A stretch of DNA of 64,000 nucleotides from Streptomyces sp. NRRL F-525 (GCF_000716605.1 NZ_JNXE01000016.1:124001-188000), one strand, 5' to 3'. Positions 8,801 to 16,206 are shown, counted from the stretch's first letter. Notes: generated by a model from the letters alone, not told the origin. Numbers and translations are program-made.

Positions 8801-9768
8801 ACGGCTCGCAGAACACCGGCCAGTTCCCCCGGCAGGATGCCAACGGGCCCCAGGACACAGGGCAGTTCGCCCGTCCCGGTGCGAACGGATCGCAGGGCGG
8901 CGGACAGTTCCCGCGGCCGAACGCGGGCGGACCGGCGGACACCGGCTTGTTCCCCCGGCCGGACGCCAACTCCCCGCAGAACGGCGGCCAGTTCGTCCGC
9001 TCGGACGTCTTCGGCGCTCCGAACACCCCGGCCAACAACCCGTCGAACCCGGCCAACACGGGACAGTTCGCCGTCCCGCAGGCGTACGACCCCAGCTCCA
9101 CGGGCCAGTTCGCGACACCCGGCTTTGACAACGGCTCCACCGGTCAGCACAATCTGCCGAACCGTCAGAACCCCGCGAACACCGGGCAGTTCGAGCGGCC
9201 GCAGGTCAACGGGAACCGCAACGGCGCCGACCTCGGCGCCCAGCGGCCGCCCGCCCCGCAGCGTCCCACCCGCCAGGAGCCCGAGGCGTTGCCGCCTGCC
9301 ACGGGTCCCGGTGACGGCAGGACGCCGCTGTACGACACGCTGGAGACCAACTGGTTCCACGGCCAGCAGGCGGAACAGCAGCAGAGCCAGACCAACGGCT
9401 CCGCTCCCGCCCCGCAGCCGCAGGCACCGTCGGCTCCGGCGACAACACCCCCTCAGCGTTCCACGGGCGGTACGTGGCGCAGCTCGCCGAACGACGACCT
9501 CGTCCGGCAGGCAGAGCGTGTACGGCAACCGGCCGCGGGCGGCGTCACCACCTCCGGCCTGCCGCGCCGGGTGCCCAGGGCGAACCTCGTCCCGGGCACG
9601 GCTCAGCAGCAACAGCACCAAACGGGTCCGCAGGTCTCCCGTGCGCCTGATGACGTACGCGGCCGGCTGACCAATCTCCGTCGGGGCATCGCACAGGGTC
9701 GACAGGCCGGTACGGGTACCGGCCAGACCGGCAGCTTCCCCAGCCCCACTCACCAGCAGGAGCGTTAG
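5824..9768 (+). CDS. cvnA: Conservon sensor-kinase-like protein CvnA (copy 1)
   Basis: 1314 residues from GTG at 5824 (MQGRFKRDGSASAE), with GAGG about 10 bases upstream. A Pro/Gly-rich N-terminus precedes TM1 (about 78-98, LVSLLALPVVAATSLG), then a roughly 300-residue extracellular nitrate/nitrite-sensing-type helical domain. TM2 lies at about 396-420, then a HAMP-like linker and a HATPase_c domain. The N box is AELLENATSFSSP near 610, the G1 box is HDTGIGL near 642 and the G2-like box is RMGLFVVGRLS near 674. The usual H box is replaced by DHLATRMRRNGENLLVLAG. A very long disordered Gly/Pro/Gln tail ends in a conserved block (GLPRRVPRANLV). CvnA proteins anchor a membrane complex with CvnB, C and D; the signal here is unknown. 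Confidence 0.92.
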   Translation: MQGRFKRDGSASAEPEPHGGAGPKTGSSSPQHAQNPGPAPSGDGGGPGRPGVSAAPTPTPPVKPPSGAPGPGSRVALRNWRISTRLVSLLALPVVAATSLGALRISDSMTDIQQLDNMKLLTDMTKQATELATALQEERDQSAGPLSHGGKATDYEVKGYEEKTDRARDNFINASEEVDSASKTGQLQGVRESLVGLATELDNLDKIRKSAYQSKGNSTQTVDAYHRLISQLLDLSQDMAEATSNPEMIQRTRALAAFSAAKEFSSVQRAVIAAALPNNNTQQGSLSPNDRLYADSALESEKSELSIFRNIYGNQGAEELIAPIEDGNPTIESADTYAQRVLDNANGLASLDKRSYKDWVDDSSTKIEQMKKIEHTLLEDMEQKARELRSASEREAIISGALILLVLGVSLVGAFVIARSMIRSLRRLQETANKVAQDRLPELVKQLSESDPQDVDTSVESVGVHSRDEIGQVAAAFDDVHREAVRLAAEQALLRGNVNAMFTNLSRRSQGLIQRQLSLISELESREADPDQLSSLFKLDHLATRMRRNGENLLVLAGEEPGRRWTRPVPLVDVLRAAASEVEQYERIELSSVPTTEVAGRVVNDLVHLLAELLENATSFSSPQTKVKVTGHALPDGRVLIEIHDTGIGLSPEDLAAINERLASPPTVDVSVSRRMGLFVVGRLSQRHGIRIQLRPSDSGGTTALVMLPVDVAQGGKKPAPGKPGQAAVGSAAAAAAAGAGAARRGNGQNGSALGAGAPAGGNGGLLGAGAAPRGQVGAGQGPRAALPGTGGGRPGGPGGPGGPGGARGPQGPSAPQGRPAAGSGAGLFGQAPGAPQGLQAAGPGAPQGFGDGRQDAFGGPPPQGNPVPPQRTSNDEPEPPRGGGRRRNRQPQLPPRGGARAELPGGNNGQRPSWSDENAQPPLGRGNLDAPRGHDERDAEQTSRMPRIDDRQGPAATTEMPAIPRLDAQDSGQFPRPNGQQNTGQFPRPGANGSQNTGQFPRQDANGPQDTGQFARPGANGSQGGGQFPRPNAGGPADTGLFPRPDANSPQNGGQFVRSDVFGAPNTPANNPSNPANTGQFAVPQAYDPSSTGQFATPGFDNGSTGQHNLPNRQNPANTGQFERPQVNGNRNGADLGAQRPPAPQRPTRQEPEALPPATGPGDGRTPLYDTLETNWFHGQQAEQQQSQTNGSAPAPQPQAPSAPATTPPQRSTGGTWRSSPNDDLVRQAERVRQPAAGGVTTSGLPRRVPRANLVPGTAQQQQHQTGPQVSRAPDDVRGRLTNLRRGIAQGRQAGTGTGQTGSFPSPTHQQER
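8731..9201 (+). repeat. Degenerate coding repeats in the CvnA1 tail
   Basis: About a dozen imperfect units of roughly 13-16 residues built on N-T-G-Q-F-x-R-P, for example NTGQFPRPGANGSQ, occupy residues about 970-1125. They lie between the kinase-like core and the conserved C-terminal block. The units diverge in both DNA and protein, so they are old rather than a fresh slippage product. Confidence 0.8.
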
Positions 9769-10191
9769 TTGAGCCAGATGAGCCAGGCGGCACAGAACCT
9801 CAACTGGTTGATAACCAACTTCGTGGACAACACCCCGGGTGTGTCCCACACCGTCGTCGTGTCCGCGGACGGACTCCTTCTGGCCATGTCGGAAGGGTTC
9901 CCGCGCGACCGCGCCGACCAGCTCGCGGCCGTGGCCTCCGGGCTCACCTCGCTGACGGCCGGGGCATCCCGGATCTTCGAGGGCGGCGACGTGGCACAGA
10001 CGGTCGTAGAGATGGAGCGGGGATTCCTCTTCCTCATGTCCGTCTCGGACGGCTCGTCCCTGGCAGTGCTCGCGCACCCCGAGTGCGACATCGGTCTCGT
10101 CGGCTACGAGATGGCACTGCTCGTCGACCGCGCGGGGGCGGTCCTCACACCGGACCTGCGCGCCGAACTCCAGGGCAGTCTGCTTCACTGA
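9769..10191 (+). CDS. cvnB: Roadblock/LC7 protein CvnB (copy 1)
   Basis: 140 residues. The TTG at 9769 directly abuts the cvnA1 stop and has AGGAG six bases upstream. ATG at 9778 is the alternative. The whole protein is a roadblock/LC7 fold (TPGVSHTVVVSADGLLLAMS, then GASRIFEGG and GFLFLMSVSDGSSLAVLA). These MglB-like proteins bind and regulate the cognate CvnD GTPase. It differs from the second copy at 14713-15135 at 8 of 140 positions by my alignment. Cotranscribed with cvnA1, cvnC1 and cvnD1. Confidence 0.94.
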   Translation: MSQMSQAAQNLNWLITNFVDNTPGVSHTVVVSADGLLLAMSEGFPRDRADQLAAVASGLTSLTAGASRIFEGGDVAQTVVEMERGFLFLMSVSDGSSLAVLAHPECDIGLVGYEMALLVDRAGAVLTPDLRAELQGSLLH

Positions 10192-10302
10192 CCGGCCCCG
10201 GCACCACCCGTCTCACCAAATCACCGTCCGGCCGCCACAATCCCCCCACCGGCCCTGTCAGACGGCTAGCCCGACCGACTTGCTGTCCCGCCCGGAGGAT
10301 TC

Positions 10303-10701
10303 ATGACCCCGCCCACCGCCTCTCACGACCCGTACGCCGAGCCGTACGGGGACGAGGGCGACCAGCCGCTGGTCCGTCCGTATGCGATGACCGGCGGCCG
10401 GACCAGGCCGCGCTACCAGCTCGCCATCGAGGCGCTGATCAGCACCACGGCCGACCCGGCAGCGCTGATGGGACTGCTCCCTGAGCACCAGCGCATCTGC
10501 CACCTGTGCCGCGAGGTCAAGTCGGTCGCGGAGGTGTCGGCACTCCTCGCCATGCCCCTCGGTGTGGCCAGGATCCTCGTCGCGGACCTCGCCGAGGCCG
10601 GTCTGGTGGCCATCCACCAGCCGGGCGGCGACGAGAACAACGGCGGCGCACCGGACGTGACGCTGCTCGAAAGGGTGCTCAGTGGACTTCGCAAGCTCTG
10701 A
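10303..10701 (+). CDS. cvnC: DUF742 protein CvnC (copy 1)
   Basis: 132 residues, ATG at 10303 with GGAGG six bases before it. DUF742 winged-helix-like protein: VRPYAMTGGRTRPRYQLAIE near the start, then EHQRICHLCREVKSVAEVSA, LGVARILVADLAEAGLV and the shared C-terminus LLERVLSGLRKL. The last 20 bases overlap the cvnD1 start, the classic conservon arrangement. CvnC is a soluble component of the CvnA-D complex. It has no known enzymatic activity. Confidence 0.93.
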   Translation: MTPPTASHDPYAEPYGDEGDQPLVRPYAMTGGRTRPRYQLAIEALISTTADPAALMGLLPEHQRICHLCREVKSVAEVSALLAMPLGVARILVADLAEAGLVAIHQPGGDENNGGAPDVTLLERVLSGLRKL

Positions 10702-11017
10702 CGGAGGGCGGGCGACCACCTCCGCGAAGATCGTGGTGGCGGGTGGCTTCGGCGTCGGCAAGACCACGTTCGTGGGTGCCGTCTCGGAGATCAACCCGCT
10801 GCGCACGGAGGCCGTCATGACGTCCGCGTCCGCGGGCATCGACGACCTCACCCACACCGGGGACAAGACCACCACCACGGTGGCCATGGACTTCGGACGC
10901 ATCACCCTGGACCAGGACCTGATCCTGTACCTCTTCGGTACGCCCGGTCAGGACCGCTTCTGGTTCATGTGGGACGACCTGGTGCGCGGCGCGATCGGCA
11001 TGGCCCGGCTGCGGTAG
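10682..11017 (+). CDS. cvnD: CvnD-type small GTPase with an internal deletion (copy 1)
   Basis: Only 111 residues from GTG at 10682; CvnD proteins are usually about 190. The P loop GGFGVGKTTF (near 20-29), the switch region and the G3 motif FGTPGQDRF (near 85) are intact up to DDLVRGAIG. The reading then jumps directly to MARLR and stop, which is the normal C-terminal end of CvnD. The missing block of roughly 80 residues would carry the G4 (N/T-K-x-D-like) and G5 motifs. Frame is kept, so a short protein can be made, but guanine specificity and folding are doubtful. The second copy has a similar but not identical loss. An assembly error is the main alternative. Confidence 0.85.
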   Translation: MDFASSDGGRATTSAKIVVAGGFGVGKTTFVGAVSEINPLRTEAVMTSASAGIDDLTHTGDKTTTTVAMDFGRITLDQDLILYLFGTPGQDRFWFMWDDLVRGAIGMARLR

Positions 11018-11101
11018 CACGCGGCGAGCCCTGAATGCAGTGCTCAAGTCGGCAGCGCCATACGGCAGTTGTCGTAGACACCCCGGAGCCGGCTGTGGCC
11101 T

Positions 11102-11132
11102 TTGACACGGTCGGCCCCGGTGTTCATAACGT
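11102..11132 (+). promoter_or_regulatory. Promoter-like sequence downstream of cvnD1
   Basis: TTGACA at 11102-11107 and TAACGT at 11127-11132 with 19 bases between, close to the Streptomyces housekeeping consensus. It points to the terminator at 11197-11226, so it may drive a short RNA. With readthrough it could drive cvnA2, whose start lies 285 bases away. Confidence 0.45.
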
Positions 11133-11137
11133 TTCGG

Positions 11138-11226
11138 CAGAGGAATCGGGTGGTACCGCAACGCGTCGCGGTCATCCGGTGCCACTGCGCTAACAAAGCC
11201 CCGTCTTTTGGCGGGGCTCGCTCTTT
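11138..11226 (+). ncRNA. Candidate short RNA between the conservons
   Basis: Predicted from the promoter-like 11102-11132 and the terminator at 11197-11226; size about 90 nt. It contains GGGTGGTACCGC, which can pair internally (CGGGT with ATCCG, ACCGC with GCGGT). The 12-mer also resembles the T-box antiterminator core, but no stem I or specifier fits between promoter and motif, so it is not called a T-box. No homologue is known to me. Confidence 0.25.
11197..11226 (+). terminator. Terminator between the two conservons
   Basis: 7-bp GC stem AGCCCCG/CGGGGCT (11197-11203 with 11212-11218), loop TCTTTTGG, followed by CGCTCTTT. A good rho-independent end for the first conservon or for a short RNA. 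The region 11018-11417 holds no other gene. Confidence 0.7.
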
Positions 11227-11417
11227 ATGACCGTTTTATCTGGGGCTTACATCACTCGGAATCCGCGGTTCCGACTGTTTGGAATCGCGCATGCTGACGT
11301 GCTGGAATGCGTGAACTGCCCAATAGTCAACGACGTACTGATAAGCAGAGGTCGTTGACGGGCTTGAGACACTGCGGCACGACGATAGGTGCCGACCGCC
11401 GGAAGGTTGTTGGTCGA

Positions 11418-14400
11418 GTGAGGCGAAGCAAGAACGGTCCCGAGCCGTCGGCCCGGGGCAACTTCACCCCGCCGCCGCGCGGAGCGGCGCCCGCCCCTGT
11501 GCCAGGCTCGGAGCCCACGGCGCCACCCGCTCCGAGCGGCGGCCGTTTCTCCCCCCGCAACTGGCGGGTGCCGACCAGGCTGAACGCGATTCTGCTCATA
11601 CCCGTGGTGGTCGGCCTCGTCATGGGCGGCTTCCAGGTGAAGAGCTCGATCGACACCTGGCAGAACGCCGAGGACGCGGAGAAGACCGCCCGCCTGGTGC
11701 AGGCGGCCCTGACCTACAGCAACGCGATCACCAACGAGCGTGACACCACCGCCGCACCGCTGCTGCTGGGCAAGGGCGTGAAGGACCCGACGGTCGTCGC
11801 CGCCCGCAAGGCCACGGACGACGCCGCGGACACCTTCGACAAGGCCGCGCAGAACATGCCGGACCAGTCGGGCCTGGAACGCCGGCTCAGCCGCTTCCGC
11901 AAGGTCGAACCGCAGCTGACGTCCATCCGGGCCGCCGCGTACACCACCAAGTTCACGGGTGTGCAGACCGAAGAGGCCTACGTCAACCTGGAGCACCCGC
12001 TCCTCGAGTTCTCGAACGAACTGGGCCTCGGCACCGGCAACATCACCAGCTACGGCCGCTCCGTCTACGCCATCGCACTCGCCAAGGGCGCGCTCTCGCT
12101 GGAGCGTTCCATCGGCATGCACCTGCTGGTGAAGCCCGGCCCCGGCGAGGGCAGCCTGGCCACGCAGCGCACCGCGATCACCTCGTACGCGTACCTGGAG
12201 GGCATCGCCATCCAGGAGTACCAGGCCGGTGGCACCGACGCGGACATCGCGCGGCTGAACACGGCCCTGGCGAAGGTCAAGACCGACGGCGCGGCCATGG
12301 TCAAGCAGGCCGCCGCGCAGGCGAAGGCCGCCAACGAGACGTACGTGCCGCCGCCCGCCAACCCGATCGACATGATCACGGCGATGTCGCAGCTGCAGAC
12401 CACCGACGCCTCGGCGCGCGCGGTGCTCGCCACGAAGGGCATCACCGCGCAGAACTGGTGGGCGGGTACGACCCTCAAGTACGAGGCCTACCGCAAGATC
12501 GAGGAGGACAAGGCCGACACCGCGGTGAGCGAGGCGTCCGACATCGCCAACACCGCCAAGCGCGACGCCATCATCACCGGTGCCGCCGTCGTCGTCGCCC
12601 TGCTCCTCGCCTTCATCCTGGCCGGTGCCGTCGCCCGCCAGATGAGCCGCGCGATGCGCCAGCTGCGCAACGCGGCCTTCGGCATCGCCGAGCAGCGCCT
12701 GCCGATGCTGGTCGACCAGCTCTCGCGCACCGACCCCGGACGCGTGGACACCCGGATCTCCCCGATCCCGATCACCACGACCGACGAGATCGGCGAAGTC
12801 GCCAGAGCCTTCGACCAGGTCCACCGCGAAGCCGTACGACTGGCCGCCGAGCAGGCGCTCCTGCGGGGCAACATCAACGCGATCTTCACCAACCTCTCGC
12901 GCCGCAACCAGTCGTTGATCGAGGGCCAGTTGACCCTCATCACCGACCTGGAGAACAACGAGGCCGACCCGGACCAGCTGGAGAACCTCTTCCGGCTGGA
13001 CCACCTCGCGACCCGTATGCGCCGCAACGGCGAGAACCTCCTGGTCCTCGCCGGCGAGGAGCCCGGCCGCCGCTGGGACCAGCCGGTCCCGCTGGTCGAC
13101 GTGCTGCGCGCCGCCTCCTCCGAGGTGGAGCAGTACGAGCGCATCGAGCTGTCGGGCGTCCCGGAGGCCGAGATCCACGGCCGCGCCGTGACCGACCTCG
13201 TGCACCTGCTCGCCGAGCTGCTGGAGAACGCGACGACCTTCTCCTCCCCGCAGACCAAGGTCCGCGTGACGGCCACCCGTCTCCCCGACGGCCGGGTCAT
13301 GATCGAGATCCACGACAAGGGCATCGGCCTCACCGCCGAGGACTTCGCGGACATCAACCACAAGCTGGCCAACCCGCCGACCGTGGACGTCGCGATCTCC
13401 CAGCGCATGGGCCTGTTCGTGGTCGGCCGCCTGTCCGACCGGCACGGCATCCGCGTCCAGCTCCGCCCCTCCGGCGAGCAGGCCGGCACGACCTCGCTGG
13501 TCATGCTGCCGGACGCGATCACGCACGGTGGCGGTGGTGAGTCGCAGCTCCAGCGCGACGAGTTCACCGTCTCGCAGATCATGCCGGAGCAGCCCCAGCA
13601 GCCGCAGTACCAGGGCGAGGACTTCAACCAGGCCCCGCTGCGCACGGCCGCCGAGCTCGGCTTCGACGACACCCGCTACTCCGAGGTGCCGGACGACATC
13701 CGCGAGCTGGACCCGGTGGGCCGCTCGCTGATGCGCGAGGAGCGCCGCGCGGCCCTGGAGTCCCAGAAGCCGGGCCAGGAGCTCGAAGCGGGCGAGTACG
13801 CGGAGTTCAACGAGTTCGACGCCCCGCAGCAGCAGCCGTACGGCAACGGCCAGCAGGGCTACCAGGACCAGCCGACCGGCTTCACCGGCCAGCCGGCGTA
13901 CGAGGAGCAGCAGCAGACGTCGTACGACGAGCCGCGCCAGCCCTCGTACGACGAGCAGTACTTCCCGCCGAACGGCACGGCACCGGGGACCGACGCCTTC
14001 CCCGACTCCTTCCCGGCGAACGGCGGTTACCCGGAGCCGGGTTACGCCGAGCCGGCGCAGGAGGAGCACCCGTCGCAGCACCCCACGGGGTCGGAGACGT
14101 ATCCGACCTTCGAAGAGCCGTCCTACCAGGACGACTGGCCGCAGCAGGACGGTTACCGCAACGGGTACCCGGACCAGTACGCTCCGGAAGCGGAGTCCAC
14201 GCAGGCCGCTGACGTGAGTGAGCGGGACCACGTAGGCTTCGAGCGTCCGGGACCGGCCCCCTCCGCAGTCCACGCCCTGACCGACGCCGGACTGCCGCGC
14301 CGCGGTTCGACCGGGAACGGCACGAGTACGAACGGTTCGCAGCCCGCGCAGCCGGCCTCAGCGGCGCCGGAGAGCAAGGTCGATGTCTTCGGCACGGCGA

Positions 14401-14711
14401 ACGGCGGCACCGGAGCCGTGGACTGGCGCTCCGCGAACGACGAGCGCTGGCAGCAGGCGTCGGCGCTGAAGAAGCCGAAGGCGGGCGGGGTCACCTCCTC
14501 CGGCCTGCCGCGGCGGGTACCCAAGGCCAACCTGGTCGAGGGCACCGCCGAGAGCACCCCGCAGGGCGGCCCCCAGGTCTCCCGCGCTCCCGAGGACATC
14601 CGGGGCAGGCTGAGCAACCTGCGCCGCGGGGTCCAGCGGGGACGCAGCGAAGGCAGTGAAACGAACGGTCAGGGCTTCGGCTCTGACAGCACCTACAACC
14701 AGGAGCGTTAG
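11418..14711 (+). CDS. cvnA: Conservon sensor-kinase-like protein CvnA (copy 2)
   Basis: 1097 residues from GTG at 11418 (MRRSKNGPEPSARG), GGAAGG 11 bases upstream. Same plan as copy 1: Pro-rich start, TM1 near 54-75 (LNAILLIPVVVGLVMGG), extracellular sensing domain, TM2 near 382-405, HAMP-like linker and HATPase_c (ELLENATTFSSP near 600, HDKGIGL near 630). A disordered Gln/Glu/Pro/Tyr-rich tail ends in GGVTSSGLPRRVPKANLV, conserved with copy 1. The two sensor domains are much less alike than the kinase-like cores, so the conservons probably sense different things. A GLPRRG motif is repeated once inside the tail. Confidence 0.92.
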   Translation: MRRSKNGPEPSARGNFTPPPRGAAPAPVPGSEPTAPPAPSGGRFSPRNWRVPTRLNAILLIPVVVGLVMGGFQVKSSIDTWQNAEDAEKTARLVQAALTYSNAITNERDTTAAPLLLGKGVKDPTVVAARKATDDAADTFDKAAQNMPDQSGLERRLSRFRKVEPQLTSIRAAAYTTKFTGVQTEEAYVNLEHPLLEFSNELGLGTGNITSYGRSVYAIALAKGALSLERSIGMHLLVKPGPGEGSLATQRTAITSYAYLEGIAIQEYQAGGTDADIARLNTALAKVKTDGAAMVKQAAAQAKAANETYVPPPANPIDMITAMSQLQTTDASARAVLATKGITAQNWWAGTTLKYEAYRKIEEDKADTAVSEASDIANTAKRDAIITGAAVVVALLLAFILAGAVARQMSRAMRQLRNAAFGIAEQRLPMLVDQLSRTDPGRVDTRISPIPITTTDEIGEVARAFDQVHREAVRLAAEQALLRGNINAIFTNLSRRNQSLIEGQLTLITDLENNEADPDQLENLFRLDHLATRMRRNGENLLVLAGEEPGRRWDQPVPLVDVLRAASSEVEQYERIELSGVPEAEIHGRAVTDLVHLLAELLENATTFSSPQTKVRVTATRLPDGRVMIEIHDKGIGLTAEDFADINHKLANPPTVDVAISQRMGLFVVGRLSDRHGIRVQLRPSGEQAGTTSLVMLPDAITHGGGGESQLQRDEFTVSQIMPEQPQQPQYQGEDFNQAPLRTAAELGFDDTRYSEVPDDIRELDPVGRSLMREERRAALESQKPGQELEAGEYAEFNEFDAPQQQPYGNGQQGYQDQPTGFTGQPAYEEQQQTSYDEPRQPSYDEQYFPPNGTAPGTDAFPDSFPANGGYPEPGYAEPAQEEHPSQHPTGSETYPTFEEPSYQDDWPQQDGYRNGYPDQYAPEAESTQAADVSERDHVGFERPGPAPSAVHALTDAGLPRRGSTGNGTSTNGSQPAQPASAAPESKVDVFGTANGGTGAVDWRSANDERWQQASALKKPKAGGVTSSGLPRRVPKANLVEGTAESTPQGGPQVSRAPEDIRGRLSNLRRGVQRGRSEGSETNGQGFGSDSTYNQER

Positions 14712-14712
14712 T

Positions 14713-15135
14713 GTGAGCCCGATGAGCCAGGCGGCGCAGAACCTGAACTGGTTGATCACCAACTTCGTGGACAACACCCCTGGGGTGTCCCACACGGTGG
14801 TGGTCTCCGCCGACGGACTCCTGCTGGCGATGTCCGACGGCTTCCCGCGCGACCGTGCCGACCAGTTGGCGGCCGTCGCGTCGGGTCTGACCTCGCTGAC
14901 CGCGGGCGCCTCCCGCATCTTCGAGGGCGGTGCCGTGAACCAGACGGTTGTGGAGATGGAGCGGGGATTCCTCTTCCTCATGTCCGTATCCGATGGTTCC
15001 TCGCTCGCGGTTCTCGCGCACCCCGAGGCGGACATCGGCCTCATTGGGTACGAGATGGCCCTTCTGGTGGACCGTGCCGGTACGGTCCTGACCCCGGACC
15101 TTCGAGCAGAGCTCCAGGGGAGCCTTCTCAACTAA
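14713..15135 (+). CDS. cvnB: Roadblock/LC7 protein CvnB (copy 2)
   Basis: 140 residues from GTG at 14713, one base after the cvnA2 stop, AGGAG seven bases upstream (ATG at 14722 possible). Near-identical to copy 1; differences include E/D, D/A, C/A and H/N, mostly surface-type changes. Such close CvnB copies could cross-talk between the two CvnD proteins or the two CvnA tails. Confidence 0.94.
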   Translation: MSPMSQAAQNLNWLITNFVDNTPGVSHTVVVSADGLLLAMSDGFPRDRADQLAAVASGLTSLTAGASRIFEGGAVNQTVVEMERGFLFLMSVSDGSSLAVLAHPEADIGLIGYEMALLVDRAGTVLTPDLRAELQGSLLN

Positions 15136-15229
15136 CAGACGGACGGTGCGTTTTGGCGTCCTGAGGCCATAAGGTTTCGGGACGCGGCTCCACATTGATG
15201 GGTGCCCGGCACAGTCGGAGGAGGAGAAA

Positions 15230-15802
15230 GTGGCAACACCCCCAGGCGGTTCGTCTTCGGGCAACTGGTCGTACGGCCCCGGCCAGGGGCAGGGCGACGG
15301 TTCCCAGAACCGGTACAACTTCCCCTCCTCGCCGTCCCCGCGCCGCCCGCAGTACCCGCAGGGCCCCGGCCCGTCGCCGTACGACCAGCCTCCGGCGCCG
15401 CGCATCCAGCCCGTGCAGCCGCATCGACGCTCACCCGAGTCGGCACCCGCCGGGTCGTCGAGCAACCCCTTGGTGCGTCCGTACGCCATGACCGGCGGCC
15501 GGACCCGCCCCCGCTACCAGCTCGCCATCGAGGCGCTGGTGCACACCACCGCGCAGCCGCACCAGATGCAGGGCCAGTTGCCCGAGCATCAGCGGATCTG
15601 CAACCTCTGCCGGGAGATCAAGTCGGTGGCCGAGATCTCGGCCCTCCTGACGATCCCTCTCGGTGTGGCCAGGATCCTCGTCGCCGACTTGGCGGAGGCG
15701 GGCCTGGTCGCCATCCATCAACCCGGCGGCGACGAGAACGCCGGCGGCCAGCCAGATGTGACACTGCTCGAAAGGGTGCTCAGTGGACTTCGCAAGCTCT
15801 AG
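15230..15802 (+). CDS. cvnC: DUF742 protein CvnC (copy 2)
   Basis: 190 residues from GTG at 15230 behind a GGAGGAGGAG purine run. A disordered Pro/Gln/Ser-rich N-terminal extension of about 75 residues precedes the DUF742 core (VRPYAMTGGRTRPRYQLAIE onward), which is very similar to copy 1. The C-terminus LLERVLSGLRKL overlaps the cvnD2 start by 20 bases. The extension is the main difference from copy 1 and might tune binding to the longer-lived partners in this complex. Confidence 0.93.
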   Translation: MATPPGGSSSGNWSYGPGQGQGDGSQNRYNFPSSPSPRRPQYPQGPGPSPYDQPPAPRIQPVQPHRRSPESAPAGSSSNPLVRPYAMTGGRTRPRYQLAIEALVHTTAQPHQMQGQLPEHQRICNLCREIKSVAEISALLTIPLGVARILVADLAEAGLVAIHQPGGDENAGGQPDVTLLERVLSGLRKL

Positions 15803-16154
15803 CGGAGGGCCTTCCCGCTCCACCACCTCGGCGAAGATCGTGGTGGCGGGTGGCTTCGGCGTGGGCAAGACCACGTTCGTCGGGGCCGTCTCGGAGATCA
15901 ACCCGCTGCGTACCGAGGCTGTGATGACGTCCGCGTCCGCGGGCATCGACGACCTCACCCACACCGGAGACAAGACCACCACCACGGTCGCGATGGACTT
16001 CGGCCGTATCACCCTGGACCAGGACCTGATCCTGTACCTCTTCGGTACGCCCGGTCAGGACCGCTTCTGGTTCATGTGGGACGACCTGGTGCGCGGCGCG
16101 ATCGGCGCGCTGATCACGCTGGTCGAGCACGCGCTCATGGCCCGCCTCCGGTAG
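15783..16154 (+). CDS. cvnD: CvnD-type small GTPase with an internal deletion (copy 2)
   Basis: 123 residues from GTG at 15783. P loop GGFGVGKTTF and G3 FGTPGQDRF are intact. After DDLVRGAIGA the sequence continues directly with LITLVEHALMARLR, the normal C-terminal helix of CvnD. Compared with the usual length of about 190, some 70 residues including the G4 and G5 guanine-specificity motifs are missing. The deletion keeps frame and differs from copy 1 in its right-hand end (copy 1 keeps only MARLR). N-terminal residues also differ slightly between the copies (SSSGGPSRS versus SSDGGRA), so they are separate genes. Confidence 0.85.
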   Translation: MDFASSSGGPSRSTTSAKIVVAGGFGVGKTTFVGAVSEINPLRTEAVMTSASAGIDDLTHTGDKTTTTVAMDFGRITLDQDLILYLFGTPGQDRFWFMWDDLVRGAIGALITLVEHALMARLR

Positions 16155-16173
16155 TACGCGGCATCACCACGCC

Positions 16174-16206
16174 AAGGGGCCAACTCCGGCTGGAGTAGGC
16201 CCCTTT
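16174..16206 (+). terminator. Terminator after the second conservon
   Basis: AAGGGGCC at 16174-16181 pairs with GGCCCCTT at 16198-16205. The loop itself forms a smaller ACTCC/GGAGT stem, giving a long hairpin followed by TTGTCG. It separates cvnD2 from the NACHT gene. Confidence 0.75.

Noticed and set aside
5944..10188. Open frame of more than 1400 codons antisense to cvnA1 and cvnB1, and a similar one at 11247-14273 antisense to cvnA2
   Set aside because: High-GC shadow frames. They are Arg/Gly/Val-rich without domains, and the sense strand is clearly the CvnA/CvnB coding strand.
11147..11158. T-box-like core GGGTGGTACCGC
   Set aside because: No stem I/specifier region and no aminoacyl-tRNA or amino-acid gene downstream. 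The match is short and may be chance.
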